A DNA stretch of 64,000 nucleotides from Paenacidovorax monticola (GCF_014489595.1 NZ_CP060790.1:1054001-1118000), one strand, 5' to 3'. Shown: positions 29,147-39,131, numbered from the stretch's first letter. Numbers and translations are program-made. Notes: generated by a model from the letters alone, not told the origin.

Positions 29147-30277
29147 TCAGGGGCGCAGACGCAGCAGCCGGCCCTTCGGACTGTCGGTGAGCAGGTAGAG
29201 CCAGCCATCGGGCCCCTGGCGCACGTCCCGCACGCGCTCGCCCAGGCCTTCCAGCAGGTGTTCTTCGCGCCGCACCTGGCCGTCTGCGATCTCCAGGCGG
29301 TGCAGGCGAGCGAACTTCAGCGAGCCGATGAACAGGCTGCCCTTCCAGGCCGCACCATAGCGGCCGCTGGTCAGGAAGGCCATGCCCGAGGGTGCGATCG
29401 ACGGCACCCAGTAGTGCAGCGGCGGCTCCATGCCGGGCTTGGCCGTCCCCTCGCCGATCTTGCCGCCACCGTAGTTCTCACCGAAGGTCACCACGGGCCA
29501 GCCATAGTTGCGTCCCGGCTCGGGCCGGTTGATCTCATCGCCGCCCTGGGGGCCGTGCTCGTGGATCCACAGGCGGCCATCCGGCCCCCAGGTGGCCCCC
29601 TGGGGGTTGCGGTGCCCCCAGCTCCAGATCTCGGGCAAGGCGCCCGCGCGCTGGCGCAGCGGGTTGTCGGGCGGCACGCTGCCGTCGGGGCGCACGCGGA
29701 CCACCTTGCCCAGGTGGTTGTCCAGCGCCTGCGCATCGTCCTTGCGGTGGAACCGTTCGCCCAGCGTCAGGAACAGCGCGCCATCGGGCGCTTGCACGAT
29801 GCGGCAGCCAAAATGCAGTGTGCTGGCCACCTTGGGCCGCTGGCTAAAGATGACGCGCAGGTTCTCCAGCCGCGCGGCGTCCGGCGCCAGCGTGGCGCTG
29901 GCCAGGGCCGTGCCGTTGGCGGGCCCGCCGTCCGCATCGGGCTCGGAATAGCAGAAGTAGATGCGCCGGTTGCGCGCGAAGTCGGCATCGGTCACCACAT
30001 CGAGCAGACCGCCCTGCCCGCCCACCGCCAGCGGCGGCAGTCCCGAGAGCGGCGCGCCCAGGCGGCCGTCTGCCTGCACCACGCGCATGCGCCCGGGACG
30101 CTCGGTGACGAGAAAGCGTCCTTCGGGCAAAAAGGCCACGGCCCAGGGATGGACGAGGCCGTCTGCAACGGTGACCACCGTGGGGGCCGCCACGGCCATG
30201 CCGCAGATTGCTATGAAAACAGAAGCTGCTAGGGCTTGAAGAGCAACCGATCCCATTCGAAATGTTGCAATATTCAT
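29147..30277 (-). CDS. PQQ-dependent sugar dehydrogenase family protein (glucose/sorbosone type)
   Basis: Periplasmic six-bladed beta-propeller of the soluble GSDH/Asd/YliI family, about 376 residues. Conserved stretches are LVHPWAVAFLPEGR, LLDVVTDADF, EIWSWGHRNPQGATW and EHGPQGGDEIN with GRNYGWPVV. It would oxidise aldose sugars with PQQ, but many relatives have no known substrate. The ATG at 30277 gives a signal peptide ending in AVAA. Part of that signal (QALAASVFIAIC) is encoded by a dispersed repeat copy at 30210-30235. It is divergent from an NlpC/P60 gene across a palindrome-bearing promoter region. Confidence 0.87.
   Translation of the reverse strand: MNIATFRMGSVALQALAASVFIAICGMAVAAPTVVTVADGLVHPWAVAFLPEGRFLVTERPGRMRVVQADGRLGAPLSGLPPLAVGGQGGLLDVVTDADFARNRRIYFCYSEPDADGGPANGTALASATLAPDAARLENLRVIFSQRPKVASTLHFGCRIVQAPDGALFLTLGERFHRKDDAQALDNHLGKVVRVRPDGSVPPDNPLRQRAGALPEIWSWGHRNPQGATWGPDGRLWIHEHGPQGGDEINRPEPGRNYGWPVVTFGENYGGGKIGEGTAKPGMEPPLHYWVPSIAPSGMAFLTSGRYGAAWKGSLFIGSLKFARLHRLEIADGQVRREEHLLEGLGERVRDVRQGPDGWLYLLTDSPKGRLLRLRP
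30210..30235. repeat. Dispersed repeat copy inside the sugar dehydrogenase signal-peptide region
   Basis: The 26-mer starting GCTATGAAAACAG matches the copy at 18747-18772 in 21 of 26 positions. It lies in frame and encodes the hydrophobic core of the signal peptide. Confidence 0.5.
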
Positions 30278-30301
30278 ACAAAAATGCACCTGTGACGGGC
30301 C

Positions 30302-30318
30302 CATGCGTGTCACGCATG
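30302..30318. promoter_or_regulatory. Perfect 17-bp palindrome between divergent genes (putative operator)
   Basis: CATGCGTG-T-CACGCATG is a perfect 8-bp-arm inverted repeat. It lies 25 bases upstream of the sugar dehydrogenase start and about 95 bases upstream of the NlpC/P60 start. The position suits a regulator-binding site; no candidate regulator is adjacent. There is no T tract of terminator type on the relevant side. Confidence 0.5.
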
Positions 30319-30412
30319 TGACATTTTTCAAAGATGTAAAAACGATTGAAATCAAAGACTTGGCACGCTTTTTTGCTTGTCTTGGGCACTTCCCGTGGTA
30401 CCCTCGCCCCCC

Positions 30413-30955
30413 ATGTCCAGATGGTTATGCCTTCTTTTGCTGGTATGTGCCAGTGCCCACGCGGCCCCCGACGCAACCACCAGCGATGACACCATGGCGC
30501 GCTTTCTCCACGAGAAGTCGCTTCTGCTCCAGTTCGAGGAAATGCGCAGCAACGTGGCTGGCCGCACTTCGGACTTGGTGGTCACGGCCATGGGATTCCT
30601 GGGCGTGCCTTACCGCCGGGGCGGCAACAGCGCCGAGACTGGCTTCGACTGCAGCGGCTTCGTGCGTGCCATGTACGAGCAGACGGTGGGACTGATCCTG
30701 CCACGCAAGGCCTCGCAGCAGGCCACGGCCACCGAAGTCATCGACAAGAAGGACCTCCAGCCTGGCGACCTGGTGTTCTTCAACACCATGCGCCGCGCCT
30801 TCAGCCACGTCGGCATCTATGTGGGGGACGGCAAGTTCATCCACTCGCCGCGCAGCGGCTCCGAGGTGCGGGTGGAAGATATGCGCCAGGCCTACTGGCA
30901 GCGCCGCTTCGACGGTGCCCGCCGCGTCACTCCCGACGCTCTGGCACAGCAGTGA
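30413..30955 (+). CDS. NlpC/P60 family (C40) cell-wall peptidase, secreted
   Basis: 180 residues with a Sec signal (MSRWLCLLLLVCASAHAA). The C40 endopeptidase domain has catalytic Cys in GFDCSGF, His in SHVGIYVGDG and a third polar residue region HSPRSG. Such enzymes cleave gamma-D-glutamyl-diaminopimelate bonds in peptidoglycan in the periplasm. The ATG at 30413 is chosen because the signal begins there. The gene is monocistronic, ending at a strong terminator. Confidence 0.9.
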   Translation: MSRWLCLLLLVCASAHAAPDATTSDDTMARFLHEKSLLLQFEEMRSNVAGRTSDLVVTAMGFLGVPYRRGGNSAETGFDCSGFVRAMYEQTVGLILPRKASQQATATEVIDKKDLQPGDLVFFNTMRRAFSHVGIYVGDGKFIHSPRSGSEVRVEDMRQAYWQRRFDGARRVTPDALAQQ

Positions 30956-30961
30956 CCTCCC

Positions 30962-30987
30962 GGGGCGCCTTTGGCGCCCCTTTTCTT
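30962..30987 (+). terminator. Intrinsic terminator of the NlpC/P60 gene
   Basis: GGGGCGCC-ttt-GGCGCCCC is a perfect 8-bp stem followed by TTTTCTT, seven bases beyond the stop codon. Confidence 0.9.
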
Positions 30988-31010
30988 CATTACGCGTCTC
31001 TGCGGCCCCT

Positions 31011-31373
31011 TCAGGGCTTGATCACCGTTTCGGTGCTGCGGATCGGCCCGCCCGTCTCGTTCACGGGCCGCGCCTCGGGGTTGCGCAGCATTTCACCGGC
31101 GGCCGCCATATCGGCCTGGTAACGCTCGCGCACTTCGCGTTCGCATCCCTTGCGTTCGCTTGCCTGCATGGCCTTGCATTCGGCCAGGCCCACCTTCATG
31201 CCGCCGCCCGCCTCGCGGATCGCGGTGTTGTAGCGTTGCTGGGGGGTGGTGTCGGGCATGGCGCCCCGTTCGAGTTCCCGCTCGGCCTTGTCCATCTGGG
31301 CCAGCGCCACACCGGGCACGGCGGCGGCCAGCAGGGCCACGGCCAGCATGCTGCGGATCGATGGAATGTGCAT
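31011..31373 (-). CDS. Small secreted protein of unknown function
   Basis: 120 residues. A Sec signal (MHIPSIRSMLAVALLAAAVPGV, cleavage after ALA) is followed by a charged, helical mature part with two Cys (in AECKAM and KGCERE), rich in Glu, Lys and Arg. The Cys-rich helical pattern resembles small periplasmic proteins common in Comamonadaceae, but I recognise no named domain. An AAGGAAG site precedes the ATG at 31373. It is divergent from the glsB-like gene across a region holding a long inverted repeat. Confidence 0.75.
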   Translation of the reverse strand: MHIPSIRSMLAVALLAAAVPGVALAQMDKAERELERGAMPDTTPQQRYNTAIREAGGGMKVGLAECKAMQASERKGCEREVRERYQADMAAAGEMLRNPEARPVNETGGPIRSTETVIKP

Positions 31374-31440
31374 GGTGCTTCCTTTCCTTTCTCTTCGACA
31401 ACAGTGGACTTCCAGACTACGCTGCCTGGAGCCAGGGTGC

Positions 31441-31491
31441 TGTCGGACAACGCCGCGAGCGCCTGTGGTGCTCACGGCGTCCCGTCCGACA
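31441..31491. repeat. Long interrupted inverted repeat (hairpin) between divergent genes
   Basis: TGTCGGAC, ACGCCG and GAGC on the left pair in order with GCTC, CGGCGT and GTCCGACA on the right, around a nine-base loop. This gives about 18 base pairs with small bulges. Neither side carries a T tract. It lies 68 bases upstream of the gene starting at 31373 and 72 bases upstream of the gene at 31563. It could be a cruciform operator, a 5'-UTR structure or part of a small RNA. Confidence 0.6.
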
Positions 31492-31562
31492 TGCTCCGTA
31501 CCGCAAGGGGGCGTACATTAGCCGGCGTCATCCACCCTCTTCTCGTTCAGGAGTCTGCACCT

Positions 31563-31820
31563 ATGTTGTCTCTGTTGGGTACTCTCTTCGTGGGCCTCAT
31601 CGTGGGTCTGATCGCACGGGCCCTCAAGCCCGGCGACGACAAACTCGGCTTCATCATGACCTCGCTGCTCGGCGTGGCCGGCGCGTTCCTCGCCAGCTAT
31701 GTTGGCGTGGCCCTGGGCTGGTACCGCCAGGGCGAGACGGCCGGCTGGATCGCCTCGGTCGTCGGCGCCATCGTGCTGCTGGTCATCTACGGCTTCATCA
31801 AGGGCAAGACCAGCAACTGA
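31563..31820 (+). CDS. GlsB/YeaQ/YmgE-family stress-response membrane protein
   Basis: 85-residue transglycosylase-associated (GlsB/YeaQ) family protein with three membrane helices and the family's glycine pattern (VGLIVGLIARALKPGDDKLGFI; GWIASVVGAIVLL). Members are inner-membrane proteins linked to general stress; the molecular role is unsettled. An AGGAG site lies 11 bases before the ATG at 31563. The next gene begins eight bases after its stop, so the two form an operon. A large hairpin sits upstream. Confidence 0.88.
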   Translation: MLSLLGTLFVGLIVGLIARALKPGDDKLGFIMTSLLGVAGAFLASYVGVALGWYRQGETAGWIASVVGAIVLLVIYGFIKGKTSN

Positions 31821-31828
31821 CGCCCGCC

Positions 31829-32341
31829 ATGGCCCGCAAGCCGCTCAGCGCCCGCCAGATGGCCGCCGGCAACCCGCCCCTGCTGGATGCCGTGCGGCGC
31901 AGCCAGCGCCTGCTGCACCGCCGCGCGCTGGTGGCCGCCGCTGCCAGCGCAGTGCCCCTGCCCGGGCTGGACTGGGCCGTGGACGCGGCCCTGCTCTCGC
32001 GGCTGCTGCCGCAGATCAACGCCCAGTTCGGCCTGGCGCCGGAGCAGCTCGACCGGCTCGACCCCGGCAAACGGGCGCAGGTGCAGAAGGCCGTGGGCCT
32101 GGTCGGTTCGGTGCTGATCGGCAAATTCATCACGCGCGAACTCGTGCTGCGCGCCTCCCAGGCCATTGGCCTGCGCCTGAGCGCGCAGCAGGCCGCCAAG
32201 TACGTCCCGGTTGCGGGCCAGGCCGTTTCGGCCGTGCTGGGCTACGGCACGCTGCGCTACCTCGGCGAGCAGCACCTGCGCGACTGCGTGCGGGTGGTGC
32301 AGGAGGCCCAGCTGCAGTTGCCCGCGCCAGGCGGACGCTGA
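31829..32341 (+). CDS. Conserved hypothetical protein, DUF697/YcjF-C-terminus-like
   Basis: 170 residues: a basic N-terminal tail, a hydrophobic segment VPLPGLDWAVDAALL, an amphipathic middle, and a second hydrophobic part YVPVAGQAVSAVLGYGTLRYLGE. The proline-glycine-bounded hydrophobic pairs resemble the DUF697 domain found at the end of some GTPase-like proteins, but no GTPase domain is present. It follows the glsB-like gene by eight bases. Function unknown; the domain call is tentative. Confidence 0.7.
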   Translation: MARKPLSARQMAAGNPPLLDAVRRSQRLLHRRALVAAAASAVPLPGLDWAVDAALLSRLLPQINAQFGLAPEQLDRLDPGKRAQVQKAVGLVGSVLIGKFITRELVLRASQAIGLRLSAQQAAKYVPVAGQAVSAVLGYGTLRYLGEQHLRDCVRVVQEAQLQLPAPGGR

Positions 32342-32390
32342 CACTCCCGAATCGGTCTTTCCCCTTCGGCGGGCGGCACAATGCCACCCC

Positions 32391-35162
32391 ATGGCCGACA
32401 CTCCCGGGACACCTCAAGCCCCCCCGACACCTCCCGTGGTCCGCGAACAGGCGCCCTGGCGGCCTGGGTCAATGCGCTGCGCCGCCAGGCCACGCCGGCC
32501 GAGCTGCGGCGTCTGCCGCCGCTGAGCGACGCCGAGGCCGCGCGCGTGATGGCGCTCCTGCGCGAGCCCATCACCGATACGCTCTGCCCCGCAGCAGCGG
32601 CGCCCGACGGCACCGTTGCGGGCCTGTTCCAGCCACGCCTCACTCTGCAGACCCTCGGCCGGGGCCAGGGCCTGCTGGGGCTCAAGCCGCACGGCCCCAT
32701 CGGCCCGCGCGGCGACCCGGTGACGGTGGCCCGCATCGACTGGACCTACCGCACGCCCCAGGGCCACTGCTGGGAGGCGCCCGCCCCTACCTCCATCCTC
32801 AACAGCCGCCCACCCGCCGAGCAGGAGCTGTACGACACCGGCGGCCCCATGCTGCGCATGCAGCGCGACCTCGGGGCCGAGAGCGACGCGATCGACCTGG
32901 TGCGCGAACTGGGCCTGCTGCCTGTGCAGGACGGTGCCCTGCAATGGCGCGACCGCGGCCTCGCACCGGAACTGGGCCCCCTGTGGACGCTGGCCCAGGA
33001 AGCCTTTTTCGGCGACTTCTGGGCCGAACAGGTGCCGCGCCTGCGCGAGCGGGGCTGGGACGTGGTGGTGGTGCCGGGCTTTGCGCACGAAAGCGTGCCC
33101 GTACAACGCTGGAAGCTGCGGCTCGACCCCGACACGGGCGAACTGCTGGGCCGGGCCGTGGACGGCCCACTGGCCTCTCGCGAGCGCCCCGTGCAAAAGC
33201 TGCACCTGCCAGAACGCGAGGGCGCCTGGCTGCTGAGCCTGGGGTGGAAATCGATGGCGAGACGCTGGACCTCGCCCCGCTGCTGGCCGATCTGCTGCGG
33301 CGCGACCCGCGCTGGCTCAACGCCGCACGCATGGCGGCCATCGACGACCACGCCCTCATCCTGCTGCGCGCGCCGGGAGGGCGGCGCATCGAAGCACCCG
33401 CCGCGCCGCTCAAGGCCATCGTGGGTGCCATGGTGGACCTGCTCACCGACCCCGCGCGCAAGCAGCGCCAGGATGGCGAGCCCCTGCACCTGGGCGCCTG
33501 GGAAGCGCGCCGCATCGAGGCGCTGCGCGCCGGGCTCGTGCAGGCACACCGCGTGGCCCCGGGCCACGCCTGGCAACTGCAGGGCGACATGGGCCTGGCG
33601 GCGCTCGCTCGGCGGCTGCAGGCCATCGGCACACCCCAGCCCGTGCCGCAGCCCCAGGGCCTGGCGATCACGCTGCGCCCCTACCAGCTCGAAGGGCTGG
33701 CGTGGCTGCAGTACCTGCGCGCCCAGGGCCTGGGCGGCATCCTGGCCGACGACATGGGCCTGGGCAAGACCGCGCAGGCCCTGGCCCACGTGCTCGCCGA
33801 GAAGGAGGCCGGGCGCCTGCGCCACCCCGCGCTGGTGGTGCTGCCGACCTCGCTCGTCTTCAACTGGCAGGCCGAGGCCGCGCGGATGGCCCCGGGCCTG
33901 CGCGTGCTGGCCTGCACGGCCCCGAGCGCCACCAGCGGCGGCTGCAGGTGGCCGAGCATGACCTGGTACTCACCACCTACCCGCTGCTGTGGCGCGACGT
34001 GGAGGCGCTGGCCGCGCTCCCCTGGCACCTGCTGGTCCTGGACGAGGCGCAGATGGTGAAGAACGCCGGCAGCCGCGCCGCCCGCGCCCTGCGCAAGCTG
34101 CATGCGCAGCACCTGCTGTGCCTGACCGGCACGCCGCTCGAGAACCACCTGGGCGAACTGTGGACCCAGTTCGACTTCCTGATGCCGGGCTTTCTGGGCG
34201 ACGCGCGCGGCTTCGCCCAGCGCTGGCGCAAGCCCATCGAAGAGAACGGCGAGACCCTGCGCGCCCAACTGCTGGCCCAGCGTGTGCGCCCCTTCATCCT
34301 GCGCCGCCGCAAACAGGATGTGGCCGCCGAGCTGCCCCCGCGCACCGAGGTGGTCCAGCGCGTTCAACTGCAGGGCCGCCAGCGCGAGTTGTACGAGGCC
34401 GTGCGCACCAGCGCCGACAAGCAGGTGCGCCGCGTGCTGGAGCGCCAGGCTTTCGAGGGTGCGCAGATCGCCATCCTCGACGCGCTGCTCAAGCTGCGCC
34501 AGGTGTGCTGCGATCCGCGCCTGGTCAAGGGAGCCAAGGTGCATGCGGGCACCGAGCGCGCCAAGCTCGAACTGATGGCCGACATGCTTCCCGCCCTGGT
34601 CGCCGAGGGGCGCCGCGTGCTCGTGTTCTCGCAGTTCGCCGCCATGCTGACGCTGGCTGCCCAGGAGCTTGATGCCCTGGCCCTGCCCTACCTGACCCTC
34701 ACGGGCCAGACGCCGCCACGCGAGCGCGGGAGCGTGGTGAGCCGCTTCCAGGCGCAGGACGGGAGCGGGCCTCCCATCCTGCTTGTGAGCCTGAAGGCCG
34801 GCGGCACGGGCCTGAATCTGACGGCCGCCGACACCGTGATCCACCTCGACCCCTGGTGGAACCCTGCCGTGGAAGAGCAGGCCACCGCCCGCGCCCACCG
34901 CATCGGGCAGGACCAGCCGGTATTCATCTACAAACTCGTGGTGGAGGGCAGCATCGAGGAACGCATGCTGGAACTGCAGGCCCGCAAGCAGGCCCTGGCC
35001 CAGGGCGTACTGGGCCACGACGACGCCGGCGCCGTGAAGTTCAGCGAAGCCGACCTGCATGCCCTGCTCGCCCCCCTGGCCGAGCCGCGCAACAACCCCT
35101 TGGCCATTCCCGCCGAGGACGCCCCGCGCTGGGGCGGCACGGGCCGGCGGCGAGCGCCTTAG
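32391..35162 (+). CDS. SNF2/HepA-type DEAD/DEAH helicase, split by two or three apparent 1-base deletions
   Basis: Superfamily 2 ATPase, about 924 residues when restored. An N-terminal accessory region is followed by the SNF2 core with Walker A DDMGLGKTAQA, Walker B DEAQ in LVLDEAQMVKN, LTGTPLENHLGELW, and the helicase C-domain ending in DPWWNP and RAHRIGQDQ. Frame breaks lie at 33241-33244 (restored LLSLGVEIDGETL) and 33911-33912 (restored LALHGPERHQRRL). The start is uncertain. ATG 32391 gives MADTPGTPQAPPTPP and needs a third added base at 32454-32456. ATG 32381 avoids that but yields an untypical N-terminus. Members act in transcription or DNA repair; the exact role is unknown. Confidence 0.82.
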
Positions 35163-35173
35163 ACAGACTCAGG

Positions 35174-36909
35174 CTAGAGCGCCGTGTAGCCCGTCCAGTC
35201 GCGCAGCCGCGCGAGCGTCTGCTGCGCCATGGCACGTCCGCACAGGCTGTCGGCCACCGTGACGGCCCGGCCGCCGCGCAGCATGGCCTGGATGCGGAAG
35301 AAGGTCTGCTCCTTGCCCGCTTGCTGCATCGAATAGCTCTCCTTGAGGCGCAGCCGCACCACGTCACGCGCCCCCGCCTCGCGCCGCCACAGCGCCAGGC
35401 CCAGCAGGCGCCGCTCGGCCCGCAGCCCCTGGCGCCCCAGCTCCACGCGCAGGCTGTTGGCCAGCACATAGCCCGCGCCGAGCGCGATCAGCGTGCCCAG
35501 CCCCGCAAAAAAGCTCCAGATGGGCCAGGGGGCGCCCAGCCGGCCCGCCACGGCCCCTGCGCCACCGAAGACGGCGCCCATGAAGAGCAGTTGCAGCCCC
35601 TGCTGCCACTGGCGCCCGTACGGAAAATAAAGCCGAACGCCGCCAGGGATGCGCTCCAGGCGGCCGATGGCGCTCCACTCGGCCTCGCGCCGGCGCTGCA
35701 TCTGCGGGTGGCGCGCGGCATCGGCATGCAGCCGCGCGGACTGCGCGCCCGTGGCGTACACCGGCACTTCGTAGAAGCGCTCGAAGCGCAGCCGCGCGGG
35801 GTCGGCGCTCCGCACCCGCACCGTCCAGTCGATCGACTCGGTCGCCCCATCCTCGGATGGGGGCAGATGCGCGGGCACGTCGAAGCGGAACGAGAGACGC
35901 AGGCCCCGGGCCGACGGCTCCACCTGGGCCACGCCCTCGGCCTGCCACAGCTGTGTTTCATAGCCGCTGCCCTTGCGCCCGGTGCGCGAGCGATAGCAGC
36001 GCGCGCAACTGAGCGTGGCGAGAAACTCCAGCCCGGGCGCATAGTCCACTGGCAGCTCGATCGTGGCGCCGAAGTGGCCGCCGATCGCGCCAGGGAACGG
36101 GTCCAGCGCCAGACGGGCATCGCCATGGCGGCGCGCATTGCGCAAGGTCCAGGCCACCCAGCCCAGCAGCCCCACGCCGATCAGCCCTCCGGTCCCAAGC
36201 GCAGCCACTGCTGGCAGGTTGCCGCTGGCCAGGGCCTGGGGTAGGCGCAGCATGGCGGAAGGCACAGCGATCAGGTTCCAGACCACGGCAAAGCCTCCCA
36301 GCACCCAAAGCTCCAGCGGCTTGCTCGACGCAATGGAGCCCTGGGCCCATTCGCGCCGGGCTTTCCAGGGCTCGGCGCCCCCTGCATCGGGCACGGACTG
36401 GGCCGCCCGGCCACGCCACAACAGCACCAGCAAGCCCGTGCCAAAGCCGCCGAACAGCAGCGCGAACACCGTCTTGAGCGCCAGCAACCCGGGGCGCAGG
36501 CTGCGGTCCAGCACGGCCTCCGATGGGCGGGAGGGGTTGGTCCAGGCCTGCACGGGCCGCCCTCTCGCCATGCGGCCTCCAGGCGCCGGCCCAACAACTC
36601 CTGGAAGTCACCCACGTTGTCGCCGCTCCCGCCAATGGCCACGCGCCGGGCCTCGTACTCGCGCCCCGCCACGCTGTAGCGGTAGTCCGCCGTCACGTTG
36701 AAGGTGGTGCTCTTGCGTCCACGCTGTTCGGTCAGCGCGGCCGAGACCAGCGTGGCCTCGACCGGCTGCCACGACCGCATGCGCGCCCAGTCGTACAGCG
36801 TGGGCAGCACGCTCAGCACCAGCATGCCCACGCCCACCGCCACGAAGGGCAGCGCGAACAGGCTCATCAACCACCGGCCCAGCCGGACGGAAAAGGGATC
36901 ATTGGCCAT
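35174..36909 (-). CDS. DUF3592-containing membrane protein, with an apparent 1-base deletion
   Basis: About 578 residues when restored. Two hydrophobic segments flank a DUF3592-like extracytoplasmic domain at the N-terminus (WQPVEATLVSAALTEQRG; YRYSVAGREYEARRVAIGG). A second set of membrane segments and a further mixed domain follow. The frame breaks near 36560-36562; one extra base gives EGRPVQAWTNPSRPSEA and continues to the stop at 35174. Function unknown. It converges with the SNF2 gene, leaving 11 bases between stops. Confidence 0.75.
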
Positions 36910-37165
36910 CGGATATCCCGCTGCGCGGGGGACGCCATGCCGGCGGCGCCGTGCCCGCCCCATTGCCTTGTTGCCCCACCGGCAGCCTCCTCCTCGCCTC
37001 TTTCTTGTAAGGAGGCCCATTCTCACCGCGGGCCGCGCGGTGCGGTACGCCGCCCAGGGCCTTCAGACTCCCTCCCATCCGCGCAAGAAGCCCTCGCACC
37101 GGGAACAGCCCCCGTCCCGGACGACTCCATGGACCAGGGCCCGCGCTCTTTGCCAGAATGGCGCC

Positions 37166-37663
<498 letters not shown>

Positions 37664-37675
37664 GACGCCTCCCCC

Positions 37676-38176
37676 ATGGCCTCGTCCAAGACCCTGCTGA
37701 TCGTCTACCACTCGATGACCGGCGGCACCCGCCAGATGGCCGAGGCCGCACGTGCAGGTGCCACGCAGGAGACCGACGTGGTGGTGCGGCTGCTGCATGC
37801 CAGCGACGCCGGGCCCGCCGACGTGCTCGCGGCGGAGGGGTTCATCTTCGCCACGCCGGAAAATCTGGCGGCCATCAGCGGGCAGCTCAAGGATTTTTTC
37901 GACCGCTGCTACTACGCCGCGCTCGACCGGATCAATGGCCGCCCCTACGCCACCATGGTCTGCGCGGGCAGCGACGGGCAGAACGCAGTGCGGCAGATCG
38001 CGCGCATCGCCACTGGCTGGCGCCTCAACCCCGTGGCGGAACCGCTGATCGTGTGCACCCAGGCGCAGACGCCCGAGGCCATCCTGGCGCCCAAGCAGAT
38101 CGGCAGCGCCGACCTGGAACGCTGCCGCGCCCTGGGCGAGGCCATGGCGGCAGGGCTGGCCATGGGGGTCTTCTAG
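37676..38176 (+). CDS. Flavodoxin-family / NAD(P)H-dependent FMN reductase-like protein
   Basis: 166 residues with a flavodoxin-like fold. The FMN phosphate-binding loop is VYHSMTGGTRQMAEA, and the second FMN-contact loop lies in FATPENLAAISGQLKDFFDR. Probably a small cytoplasmic electron-transfer or quinone-reducing flavoprotein; the partner is unknown. Its TAG stop (38174-38176) overlaps the stop of the convergent LysR gene, so the two transcripts overlap. Confidence 0.83.
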   Translation: MASSKTLLIVYHSMTGGTRQMAEAARAGATQETDVVVRLLHASDAGPADVLAAEGFIFATPENLAAISGQLKDFFDRCYYAALDRINGRPYATMVCAGSDGQNAVRQIARIATGWRLNPVAEPLIVCTQAQTPEAILAPKQIGSADLERCRALGEAMAAGLAMGVF

Positions 38177-39077
38177 CCCTTCACGCAACCGGGGCGAGGG
38201 CCCAGCCGCTCCCCCAGGTGGTCCACGAACACCCGAACCTTGGGCGACAGATGCCGGCTCGAAGGCCAGAGCGCGCTGAACTGGCCGCCAGCGTTCAGAC
38301 GCCCGTCCAGGAGGCTCACCAGCCGCCCGCCCGCCAGCGCCTCGCACACCAGGAAGTCCGGCATGCAGCCAATGCCCAGGCCACGCACCGTGGCGCCCAG
38401 CAGCGCCTCCATGTTGTTGCAGACCAGCGCGGTGCGCAGACGCGGCGCGGTGCCGTCCCCGAGCCCGAGGGCCATTCCAGCAGCTTGCCCGAGTTCGGAT
38501 AGCGGAAATGGATCGCCGCATGCTGCTCCAGATCGCGCACGCTGTGCGGTGTGCCGTGGCGCCGCAGGTAGGCCGGCGCGGCGCACAACATGACCTTGAA
38601 TGGCTGCAACGGCCGCGTCACCAGCCGTGAATCCGGCAGGATGCCGCTGCGGATCGCGATGTCGACGCCCTCCTCGATGAGGTCGACGATGCGGTCGTTG
38701 AAGTCGATGTCCAGCTCCACCTCGGGATAGCGTTCCAGAAAGTCCGGAATCACCGGCAGCAGGAAGTGGTAGCTGACGATGGGGGCGGTAACACGCAGCC
38801 GGCCGCGCGGCTCACCCACCGCGTGCGACAGCATCGCCTGCGCATCGTCGAGGTCATCCAGGGCACGCCGGCAGCGCTCGTGAAAAAGCCGTCCCTCTTC
38901 CGTGAGCTGGATGCGCCGCGTGCTGCGCTGCAACAGCCGCACGCCCAGTTGCACCTCCAGGCGCGCCACGGCCTTGCCCACGGCCGATGCAGAAATCCCG
39001 AGCCCCCGGCCCGCCGCCACGAAGCTGCCGAGGTCCGCGGTCTTCACGAAGGCCACGAGGCCGTTGAGTTGGTGCAT
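38173..39077 (-). CDS. LysR-type regulator, with an apparent 1-base deletion
   Basis: About 301 residues when restored. The N-terminal HTH (GLGISASAVGKAVARLEVQLG; TRRIQLTEEG) and effector domain (VELDIDFNDRIVDLIEEGVD) are typical of the DhcR/AaeR-like LysR subgroup. The frame breaks at 38469-38471; one more base gives LLEWPLGLGDGTAP and continues to the stop at 38173. It is divergent from an MFS exporter across a 35-base palindrome, so it probably controls that transporter. Confidence 0.85.
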
Positions 39078-39096
39078 GACTTGGAGCCCATCTTGC

Positions 39097-39131
39097 GTTG
39101 ATTACGGAATTTTCTTCCGTTATGAATCAAC
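39097..39131. promoter_or_regulatory. 35-base palindrome in the LysR/MFS divergent promoter (putative LysR box)
   Basis: GTTGATT and ACGGAA on the left pair with TTCCGT and AATCAAC on the right, around a five-base centre and with a four-base right-side bulge. The core ACGGAATTTTCTTCCGT is a 17-bp palindrome, similar in layout to T-N11-A LysR sites. It starts 20 bases upstream of the LysR start codon. Confidence 0.6.

Noticed and set aside
30819..31562. Plus-strand frame upstream of the GlsB-like start as a longer protein
   Set aside because: The upstream part lies over a terminator and over the antisense of a signal-peptide protein. The AGGAG site and family length place the start at 31563.
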